Source of the DNA: an uncultured Brevundimonas sp.
GTDB lineage: Bacteria > Pseudomonadota > Alphaproteobacteria > Caulobacterales > Caulobacteraceae
DNA: 52,598 nt
Direction: 5' to 3'
NCBI RefSeq assembly: GCF_947305955.1
Contig: NZ_CAMZFB010000014.1
Coordinates: forward strand, 1 to 52,598
Part shown: positions 40,748-48,534 of the stretch, piece by piece
Position numbering within the stretch: position 1 is the stretch's first letter
How the letters are laid out: the number at the start of each line of letters is the position of its first letter
Program-made: the position numbers and the translations under genes
Notes under the pieces: generated by a model
The model's input: only the letters and a program-made list of their open reading frames with translations
What the model was told of the DNA's origin: nothing
The model's database searches: none

Positions 40748-41209
40748 CTAGACTCCATACCGCTTGTTACCGCCCGATGTGATGCAGTACCGACCACCAC
40801 GAGGTCCGATGCAGACTCTGCTACCTGAACATGGACAACCGCCAGCATCATAACGCGGTGTCTGGCGCGGTGTTTGACTTGGCCGACTACGGCTCCTGGT
40901 GGCAGATGATCGATTATTCGAAGTTAGCCCCCGAACTGTGGTCGTCCCTGAAGACGCGACATAATCTGCGCTCAAATACCGTGAACTCACCCAGCAAACA
41001 TGTGGCGACGTTACACGAGTCCAGTCGCCATTACGCTCGTCCGTGACGACCGAAACGCCTCGTTGTAATCGGCTCACCACAACAGAATGGGCAAACGGTT
41101 CAGCCCGGCAATTCAAAACATTTGCATTGACGTAAAATGTATCCGCGCGTGCCTCGTGTGCCCATATCGCAAATACCAAGAACACTATAGCTGAAATAAG
41201 TGCTTTCAC
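40748..41209 (-). CDS. Secreted SH3-domain protein with Cys-rich tail
   Basis: This is a 153-residue protein with a signal peptide (MKALISAIVFLVFAIWAHEARA), a bacterial SH3-type domain at about residues 23-85 (LNCRAEPFAHSVVVSRLQRGVSV, then WTRVTSPHVCWVSSRYL), a Ser/Arg/Thr-rich linker, and a Cys-rich C-terminus (GGCPCSGSRVCIGPRGGRYCIT). The SH3 domains of this type bind cell-wall or other ligands. The gene is on the minus strand, divergent from the large helicase gene, and the DNA is AT-richer than the upstream operon. A + strand frame over the same bases has no features and I reject it. Confidence 0.8.
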   Translation of the reverse strand: MKALISAIVFLVFAIWAHEARADTFYVNANVLNCRAEPFAHSVVVSRLQRGVSVVTDERNGDWTRVTSPHVCWVSSRYLSADYVASSGTTTVRGLTSNNRSSATRSRSRPSQTPRQTPRYDAGGCPCSGSRVCIGPRGGRYCITSGGNKRYGV

Positions 41210-41455
41210 AGCCAGCCCCCGCTACACCAGTTCAAGGCAAATCGCCCCCTTAAACTCTATACAATACCAGAAATGTATCAGAACTCTTAGACGGGAACAT
41301 CATCATGCTTTTAGCGCTTCAGGTTCGCAAGTTCATACGGGCTTATCTCATAGCGGCCGAACTTGATGCAGCCACTCTCGCCTAAGCTACACTTTTAGAT
41401 AACCACGGTACCATAACTTGGCCATAAATCTCGTTGGCTATGTTGGGGGACCGTT
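41210..41455. other. Intergenic region between SH3-protein and helicase genes
   Basis: This 246-base AT-rich spacer holds the promoters of two divergent genes. It contains a 26-codon frame at 41305-41385 that encodes MLLALQVRKFIRAYLIAAE and a few further residues, with weak upstream purines. I see no terminator hairpin or clear operator in it. Confidence 0.6.
41305..41385 (+). CDS. Possible 26-residue leader or remnant peptide
   Basis: An ATG frame of 26 codons begins 15 bases after GGGAA in the AT-rich spacer upstream of the DUF4011-helicase gene. The predicted peptide is amphipathic and hydrophobic, without motif. It could be a leader peptide, a small toxin-like peptide, or chance; there is no supporting evidence beyond the frame and start context. 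Confidence 0.2.
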   Translation: MLLALQVRKFIRAYLIAAELDAATLA

Positions 41456-44400
41456 TTGGAAATCGCACAAGAACCGCACAACAAGCATGGCGTTCTATCC
41501 GCCCACGCAGCCCCCTGCGTTAAGGCTAGCATTGCTCCTAGCTTCACCTACGCTTCTTATCAAAATGCCGTTCCTGTTGTGCGGTCGATTGAAATTGAAA
41601 ACTGCACCGAGAGGTCTTTCGAGGACTGCAAACTTGAGCTCATCTCGACACCGGCGTTCCTGAGACCCAAGGTTTGGCAGATCGATCGCCTTATCCCCGG
41701 CGACGTGATTGCATTGTCAGATAGGCGCGTGGAACTTAGCGCCGATTATCTGGCTGGCTTGAATGAAGCAGAGCGCGGCGAAATCACCCTGCGCCTGACA
41801 TGCAAATCTGAGATATTGCATGAACAGACCTTCCCCGTGCGTCTGCTTGCGCGCGATGAATGGGGCGGTGTGAATGACATGGCGCAACTGCTGCCCGCCT
41901 TTGTCATGCCCAATGATCCGGCCATCTCGGGGGTGCTGAGAAAGGCGGCAGAGCGGCTGGCGGCCCACGGCCTGCCCAGCGGCCTTGACGGCTATCAGAC
42001 CAACGATCCCAAACGCGCCTATATGCTGACCGCTGCGGTCTATTCGGCAGTGACCAGCATGGGCATCTTTTATGCCGAACCCCCTGCAAGTTTCGAGCAT
42101 CGCGGCCAGAAGGTCCGCCGGCCCCTGACGATCGAACAGGAAAAGCTGGGCACCTGTCTCGATACCACGCTTCTGTTCGCCTCCGCGCTGGAGGCCACCG
42201 GCCTTCATCCCGTTGTGCTGATGTTCCACGGCCATGCCGCCGTGGGTGTGTGGCTGACCTCCAAAACCTTCGCCAACTCGATCGAAACGGACCAGATGGA
42301 GGTTCGCAAGGCGCTCGCCTCGCGCGAGCTGATTGTGTTCGAGACAACGGGCGTGACCCACCGCCCCGCCATGACGTTTGAGCAGGCACAGCGCGCGCTG
42401 GACAATCGCATGAGCGAAGAAGCCGCCAGTGCCTTCGTGGCATCCATTGATGTGCGACGCGCACGCAGTGGCGGGATTACCCCCCTTGCCTCGCATCAGC
42501 CGATGGCTCGCGCCATGCCGGAAGCCGATGACACAGCCGTTCCTGTCAGCGACCTTCCGCTGCCTGCAGCGCCGACCTTTGATCATCTTGCCGCCGATCA
42601 GGTCGAGCAAAAGCCCACCACCGCCTCGGGCCGCATTGACCGTTGGCAGAAGAAGCTTCTGGACCTGACGCTGCGCAACCGTCTGCTGAACTTTCCGGAA
42701 ACGAAGAAGACAATCCCTTTCATCTGCCCGGACGTAGCCTATCTCGAAGACCGTCTGGCGGGTGGTGCGGCGGTTCAGATCATCTCCCTGCCGGAACAAA
42801 ATCCTCTGGGAGAGCGTGATGCCGATCTCTACCGCGAGGTTCACGGGCGCGACTTACAACGCCACTTTGCCGCCGAGGCATTGCAACGCGATGAACTAGC
42901 CTCTCCGTTGGACGGGCCGCAACTCAACGCGCGCCTGATCGACCTGCACAGACAGGTCAAGAACGACATGGCCGAAGGGGGCGCAAACACCCTGTTTATG
43001 GCCATCGGCTTCCTGCGCTGGAAACGTAAGCCAGAAGACCAAAAGACCTATCGCGCCCCGCTGTTGCTCGTACCGGTCAAGTTGGAGCGCCGAAGCGCGA
43101 GCGCGCCTTTCCGTATCCGCTTCCACGAGGATGAGCCACGCTTCAACTCGACCCTGCTCCAGTTCCTGGAGCGCGAATTCGAACTAAAACTGCACCACCT
43201 CGCTGATCTGCCGATGGACGACAACGGCGTGGATGTGCCCCAGCTTCTGGCCGCCGCACGTCTAGCCGTTCGCGATGCGTCGGGTCTGGAAGTCGTGGAC
43301 GAAGCCGCACTCTCGACCTTCTCATTCGCCAAATTCCTGATGTGGAAGGATCTGGTGGAACGGACCGATGCGCTTCGTCAGAACCGCGTCGTCAAACACC
43401 TGATCGATACGCCCGACAAACCCTTTGAAAATGGCGGTGACGGGTCTGGCACCTTCATTGACGAGAACACGCTCGACCAGACCTATGATCCGGCCGATAT
43501 CGTCTGCCTTCTGCCGTCGGATTCATCGCAGACCGCAGCCAGCCTTGCCGCAGCCCAAGGGCGCGACTTCGTCATCGTCGGCCCGCCCGGCACGGGCAAG
43601 AGCCAGACCATCGCAAATATGATCGCCAACTGTCTGGCGGTCGGGAAATCGGTGCTGTTCGTTGCTGAAAAGACTGCCGCGCTGGACGTGGTCTATCGCC
43701 GTCTGCGCGAGCATGGTCTCGGCGATTTCTGTATCGAACTGCACTCGAACAAGGCCGACCGCCGTCAGTTCCTGTCTCAGCTCAAGGCGGCATGGGAGAA
43801 CAGCGTCAAAACTGACGCCCAAGAATGGATCACGATCAACGAGCGCCTCAAGGTTCGCCGGGATCACTTGAATGCCTACGTCACGGCCCTCCATCATACC
43901 TATCCCAATGGCTGGACCGCCTATCGTGCGCTTGGTCTAAAACTGCGGGACGAGGACGTCTACGCTCCCGTGCTGGACTGGCCGAAGCAGCAGAGTATCG
44001 ACGCGGTCACACTGGCCAAGCTCGAGGACATCGCCGATCAACTGGGCAAGGTTTACGCCTCCATCGAGCGGCACCCGTCGCTGCATCTGGTCGACATTGC
44101 CGAATGGACCAGCGGCAAGCAGGAAGCCCTGTTGGCGTCGGGTCGCGGTCTGCGTACGGCGGCGGATGTATTGGCAAATGCGCTGGACGCTTTCCGCCAG
44201 TCGTTGGGCCTGTCCGCGACAGACAATCCGGTATCAACCGAACTCAAGGCCTGCACAGCTTTGGCGCATGCCCTTGTTCAGGCCGAAGGCCATGATGTGT
44301 CCATCGCCTTCCATCAGGCCTACGGGCGCTGCGCCGAAGACCTGAAAAATCTCGAAGCCGCCATCGGCATCTATCGCGATAACGAAGCACAGATGGGGGC

Positions 44401-47400
44401 GCGCTTTACGCCCTCGTCGCTGGCCGCCATAGATCTGGATCGGCTGGACCGCGAATGGCGCGAAGCCTCTGCCTCCTTCTGGCCGATGTCCGCACTGGGA
44501 CGCCGCAAAATCACCCGCCTGCTGCAATCCTATGCCGAGAGCGGAACCATCAATCCGGACACCGATTTGGGACGGCTGCGGGTGATGCGCGACCAGTTGG
44601 GACTGATCGAGGCCAATAGCCTGAATGGACTGCCTCTGCCTGTCCGGGGCCTCGACACGTCGATCGAGGAGGTTGCCCATCGGCTCCAGCTCGCCGCCAG
44701 CCTGCGCACGGCCCTGCGTCTGCCGGGGCGTGAGACTGCCGATATATCCGCCCTGATAACCCGCCTCAGCCAGTGGTTGGGATCTGAACACATGGGCGAC
44801 ACCGTCGTCCCCGTAGCCAAGCGCCTGATCGCGGCGACAGAGGCCTTCAACCTCGCGCTGCAAGACTTCGCCGCCCTTGCCGAGCGTACGGTGCCGTGGG
44901 GAGATACCCCCGACGGGCTGGCCCTTCTATCTCGACAGTTGGATGAACTGGACCAGCAGAAGCGTCTGCTGCGAAACTGGTCCAGCTGGTGCCACACCCG
45001 CCGTCAGGCCGTGGCGCACGGCCTGTCCAGCGTGGTCGAAGCGGTGGAGCGCGGTGACATCCCGCCAGAAGAAAGCCGTGCCCGCTTTACCCTGGCCTAT
45101 GTCCGGTGGTGGCTGCCCCAAGTGATGGACAGTGTGCCCGAGCTCAATAGCTTCAGGCGCTTCCAGCACGAAAACATGATCTCGGAGTTCCGCGAGATCG
45201 ACGACATGGTCCGCAAACACGCGGCCCAGCGCGTTATCGCCGCCCTCAACCGCGACCTGCCACCAGTGCAAAGCGTGCCGCGCAACTCCGAATTAGGGCT
45301 GCTGCGGCATCAGATGGAACTGCAACGCCCCAGCCAGTCCATCCGCGACATGATCAGCCGTATGCCGAACTATTTCGGCAAACTCGCCCCCTGTATGCTG
45401 ATGTCGCCCCTGTCGATCGCCCAGTACTTCCCGCCGAACCAGACACTGTTCGACGTGGTGATTTTTGACGAGGCGTCACAGATCACGACTTGGGATGCCG
45501 TCGGGGCCATCGCACGCGCCCGACAAACCATCATTGTCGGCGACCCCAAACAGCTGCCGCCCACCAACTTCTTTGGCAACAACGATGGCAATGCAGATGG
45601 ATCGGTAGCCTTCTTCGAAGAAGATCTCGAGAGCATTCTCGACGAGGTAAAGGCGTCAGGCATCCCTGTACGTGACCTGCGCTGGCACTATCGCAGCCGC
45701 AGCGAATCGCTGATCGCCTTCTCCAACCATCACTATTATCAGAACCGGCTCGTCACCTTCCCGTCACCACAGGTTGATGACCGCGCCGTGCAACTGCGCA
45801 AGGTGCCGGACGGCATCTATGATCGCGGCAAATCGCGGACAAACCGTGTCGAGGCCCAGGCCGTCGCCGACGAAGCCGTCCGCCGTATGCGCTCATGGCT
45901 GTCATTACCGGAAACCAGCCGCCCGACGCTGGGTGTCATCACCTTCAACGTCCAGCAGCAGAGCCTGATCATGGACCTGCTGGACGTGGCGCGACGTAAA
46001 GAACCGGAACTCGAATGGTTCTTTGCCGAAGAACGGGTCGAGCCTACCATCGTCAAGAACCTTGAGAATGTTCAGGGCGACGAGCGCGATGTGATCCTGT
46101 TCTCGATCACCTTCTGGAAGGATGCCGCCGGAAAGCTGACGATGGATTTCGGCGCACTCAACAAAGAGGGCGGCGAGAAACGCCTGAATGTGGCCGTGAC
46201 GCGTGCCCGACAGGAACTGATCGTTTTCTCCGGCTTCACCGCCGACCAAATCGACATCACCCGCACCAAGGCGCTGGCCGTCCATCATCTGAAGACCTTC
46301 CTCGACTATGCTGAACGCGGCGGCATCGCCCTTGCGGCCCAAGCCACAGAGTCTATGGGCGGGTTTGATTCACCGTTCGAGGAAGCGGTGGCCGCCGAAC
46401 TAGAAAAACGCGGCTGGATTGTCGTGCCTCAAGTCGGCATGTCCGGCTTCCGTATCGACCTCGGCGTGCGTCATCCCGACCTGCCCGGTGCCTATCTAGC
46501 AGGTGTGGAATGCGACGGCGCGACCTATCACAGCGCGGCCACAGCCCGTGACCGCGACAAGGTGCGCGAGCAGGTTCTCAGGGGGCTGGGCTGGAACATA
46601 TTGCGAGTCTGGTCCACCGATTGGTGGCATGACCACGCCGCCTGCGCCGAGCGTCTGGACAAAGACCTGCAGGACCTGCTGGCTGCATGCCGTGACCGCC
46701 GCGCCGAAGACACCCGGACCACGGCGCACTGGGACATGGGTCACGAGGTCGAGGACATCGTGGAAATCCGCGATGATCCGCTTCTGCTTCCCGATGTGCC
46801 CGCAGGTTTTGAGCCCGAGCCCGACAAGGTCACGGACAGCCCCGTGGACGAACCCCACAGCGCCGCGCCGGCTGCCCCATCCACGGATGCGCCGGTCTAT
46901 CGGCTAACCGACCTTTCTTCCTTCAATGCCGATCCGGACAGCTTCTACGACTTTGTGTATCGCCCGACGCTGCAAGCGATGATCGATGCGGTCATGGCGA
47001 CCGAGGCCCCCGTCCGGAAAGACATTCTGTGCCAGAGGATCGCTCGGACGCACGGGTGGCTGAAAACGGGCTCAAGGATCAGAGAGCGCATCGAGATGCA
47101 TCTGAAGGCCTGCGACCTCACATTTGAATCCAGCGGGGAATTCGTGTGGGCCGCTGGAAGCGTGTCCGATCTCGTCCCCTACCGTCAGCCTGCCGGTGAC
47201 AACGCGCGTCGTTCGGTTGCGGATATCCCATTGGCCGAACTGGCGCACGTCGTTGTCACACACCGCGATCTGCTGGAAGAGGCGGACCCGACACGCGAAC
47301 TGGCCCGCCTGCTGGGTCTGGAGCGTCTGGCGACGCCATCGCGAGCGCGGCTAGATGAGGCTATAGAGCGTGCGCGCGCACACCTCGCTGCCCAACTGCC

Positions 47401-47407
47401 AGAGTAG
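41456..47407 (+). CDS. DUF4011-helicase-Vsr protein (Hhe-like anti-phage protein)
   Basis: This 1983-residue protein has five recognisable parts. Residues about 100-270 resemble a transglutaminase-like domain with Cys234 (GTCLDTTLLFASALEA) and His260 (MFHGHAAVGVWL). The DUF4011 signature DRWQKKLLDLTLRNRLLNFP is at about 392. A superfamily 1 helicase follows, with Walker A GPPGTGKS at 709-716, Asp1338-Glu in FDEASQIT, GDPKQLPP, and the C-terminal NVAVTRARQELIVF. A Vsr-like nuclease domain is at about 1640-1725 (SPFEEAVAAELEKRGWIV, RIDLGV, GVECDGATYH). A DUF3320-like segment is at about 1835-1880. The start is TTG at 41456, after GGGGGA. The combination matches the Hhe anti-phage proteins described by Gao and colleagues in 2020. 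It precedes SbcD- and SbcC-like genes by 2 bases. Confidence 0.9.
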   Translation: MEIAQEPHNKHGVLSAHAAPCVKASIAPSFTYASYQNAVPVVRSIEIENCTERSFEDCKLELISTPAFLRPKVWQIDRLIPGDVIALSDRRVELSADYLAGLNEAERGEITLRLTCKSEILHEQTFPVRLLARDEWGGVNDMAQLLPAFVMPNDPAISGVLRKAAERLAAHGLPSGLDGYQTNDPKRAYMLTAAVYSAVTSMGIFYAEPPASFEHRGQKVRRPLTIEQEKLGTCLDTTLLFASALEATGLHPVVLMFHGHAAVGVWLTSKTFANSIETDQMEVRKALASRELIVFETTGVTHRPAMTFEQAQRALDNRMSEEAASAFVASIDVRRARSGGITPLASHQPMARAMPEADDTAVPVSDLPLPAAPTFDHLAADQVEQKPTTASGRIDRWQKKLLDLTLRNRLLNFPETKKTIPFICPDVAYLEDRLAGGAAVQIISLPEQNPLGERDADLYREVHGRDLQRHFAAEALQRDELASPLDGPQLNARLIDLHRQVKNDMAEGGANTLFMAIGFLRWKRKPEDQKTYRAPLLLVPVKLERRSASAPFRIRFHEDEPRFNSTLLQFLEREFELKLHHLADLPMDDNGVDVPQLLAAARLAVRDASGLEVVDEAALSTFSFAKFLMWKDLVERTDALRQNRVVKHLIDTPDKPFENGGDGSGTFIDENTLDQTYDPADIVCLLPSDSSQTAASLAAAQGRDFVIVGPPGTGKSQTIANMIANCLAVGKSVLFVAEKTAALDVVYRRLREHGLGDFCIELHSNKADRRQFLSQLKAAWENSVKTDAQEWITINERLKVRRDHLNAYVTALHHTYPNGWTAYRALGLKLRDEDVYAPVLDWPKQQSIDAVTLAKLEDIADQLGKVYASIERHPSLHLVDIAEWTSGKQEALLASGRGLRTAADVLANALDAFRQSLGLSATDNPVSTELKACTALAHALVQAEGHDVSIAFHQAYGRCAEDLKNLEAAIGIYRDNEAQMGARFTPSSLAAIDLDRLDREWREASASFWPMSALGRRKITRLLQSYAESGTINPDTDLGRLRVMRDQLGLIEANSLNGLPLPVRGLDTSIEEVAHRLQLAASLRTALRLPGRETADISALITRLSQWLGSEHMGDTVVPVAKRLIAATEAFNLALQDFAALAERTVPWGDTPDGLALLSRQLDELDQQKRLLRNWSSWCHTRRQAVAHGLSSVVEAVERGDIPPEESRARFTLAYVRWWLPQVMDSVPELNSFRRFQHENMISEFREIDDMVRKHAAQRVIAALNRDLPPVQSVPRNSELGLLRHQMELQRPSQSIRDMISRMPNYFGKLAPCMLMSPLSIAQYFPPNQTLFDVVIFDEASQITTWDAVGAIARARQTIIVGDPKQLPPTNFFGNNDGNADGSVAFFEEDLESILDEVKASGIPVRDLRWHYRSRSESLIAFSNHHYYQNRLVTFPSPQVDDRAVQLRKVPDGIYDRGKSRTNRVEAQAVADEAVRRMRSWLSLPETSRPTLGVITFNVQQQSLIMDLLDVARRKEPELEWFFAEERVEPTIVKNLENVQGDERDVILFSITFWKDAAGKLTMDFGALNKEGGEKRLNVAVTRARQELIVFSGFTADQIDITRTKALAVHHLKTFLDYAERGGIALAAQATESMGGFDSPFEEAVAAELEKRGWIVVPQVGMSGFRIDLGVRHPDLPGAYLAGVECDGATYHSAATARDRDKVREQVLRGLGWNILRVWSTDWWHDHAACAERLDKDLQDLLAACRDRRAEDTRTTAHWDMGHEVEDIVEIRDDPLLLPDVPAGFEPEPDKVTDSPVDEPHSAAPAAPSTDAPVYRLTDLSSFNADPDSFYDFVYRPTLQAMIDAVMATEAPVRKDILCQRIARTHGWLKTGSRIRERIEMHLKACDLTFESSGEFVWAAGSVSDLVPYRQPAGDNARRSVADIPLAELAHVVVTHRDLLEEADPTRELARLLGLERLATPSRARLDEAIERARAHLAAQLPE

Positions 47408-47409
47408 CC

Positions 47410-48534
47410 ATGTTCAGGTTTATCCACTCAAGCGACCTTCATCTCGGCAAGCGGTTTGGCAATTTCGAAGGCGATCTGCCCGGTCGTCTGCGCGAGGCAC
47501 GCCATGCGGTGCTGGGCAAGCTGGCGCGCCATGCGCGCGAGCAGAACGCCCTGACGATCCTGCTGGCCGGTGACACCTTCGACAGCGAGACGCCCGCGCC
47601 CGATGTCCGACATCAGGCGATGACGGAGATGGCCCAGCACGAGGACGTCAACTGGATCATACTGCCGGGCAACCATGACTCGCTTCAGGCCAGCGAGCTT
47701 TGGCAGCGCATGGCGGGTGATGCTCCCCCTAACGTCATTCTGGCGGTCGAGCCGTCACCGATTTCAGTCGGGCCTAACGCCTATGTGCTGCCCGCGCCCT
47801 GTACCTTCAGGCGTCCGGGCCGTGACCTGACCGAATGGATGGGCGAAAGCGGTCTGGACGATAGCGCCCTGCGGATCGGGCTGGCCCACGGCGCCATCCA
47901 GAACTTTACCGAAGATGCCTCGACCCACGACGTCATCGCGCCGGATCGCGCGCGCCAGTCGGGGCTGGACTATCTGGCGCTGGGTGACTGGCACGGTGCC
48001 ATGCAGGTGGACGATCGCACCTACTACAGCGGCACGCCGGAGCCGGATCGCTTCAAGCACAATCGACCGGGCGAGGCCTTTGTGGTCTCCATCGCCGCGC
48101 GCGGGGCAAAGCCGGAAATGACGGCAGTGCCCACCGGCACGTTTGACTGGCGCAGCCATGATCTGCACCTGATGACGGCCAGTTCGGCCTCGGCGGCATT
48201 GGACGCCATCCTGCCGGAGATGGGACAGCGACGTCACAGCCTATGGAAGGTCAGGGCCAGCGGCCACACACGCGTGGCCGAACACTCGGCCCTGCTGGAC
48301 CGCGCAGAGCAGACGCGTCACGACTTCGCATGGTTCGACCTGTCACTGGACGGCCTGGAGGTCGAATATGATCCATCCGATCTGGACAGTATCGAGCTGT
48401 CCGGCGCCCTGCGCGAGGCGGCCAACGCCCTGATGGCCGATGTGAACAATGCGGCCCTGTCCGCACAGGACCGCTCTGTCGCGGGATCGGCTTTGTCGCG
48501 GCTGTACCGCCACCTTCAGGAGACATCGAAATGA
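47410..48534 (+). CDS. SbcD/YhaO-like metallophosphoesterase nuclease
   Basis: This 374-residue protein is a DNA-repair-type metallophosphoesterase. The five motifs are visible: SSDLHLGKRF (Asp9 and His11), LLAGDTFD, LPGNHDSLQ, GLAHG, and LGDWHG. Such enzymes cut DNA ends or hairpins with manganese and work with an SbcC-type ATPase. The protein is shorter than full SbcD and resembles B. subtilis YhaO. It starts two bases after the helicase stop and overlaps the next gene by four bases (ATGA), which makes a three-gene operon. Confidence 0.92.
   Translation: MFRFIHSSDLHLGKRFGNFEGDLPGRLREARHAVLGKLARHAREQNALTILLAGDTFDSETPAPDVRHQAMTEMAQHEDVNWIILPGNHDSLQASELWQRMAGDAPPNVILAVEPSPISVGPNAYVLPAPCTFRRPGRDLTEWMGESGLDDSALRIGLAHGAIQNFTEDASTHDVIAPDRARQSGLDYLALGDWHGAMQVDDRTYYSGTPEPDRFKHNRPGEAFVVSIAARGAKPEMTAVPTGTFDWRSHDLHLMTASSASAALDAILPEMGQRRHSLWKVRASGHTRVAEHSALLDRAEQTRHDFAWFDLSLDGLEVEYDPSDLDSIELSGALREAANALMADVNNAALSAQDRSVAGSALSRLYRHLQETSK

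Noticed and set aside
40831..41046. A 71-codon + strand frame opposite the SH3-protein gene
   Set aside because: No ribosome-binding site or domain, whereas the minus-strand frame has a signal peptide and SH3 domain.
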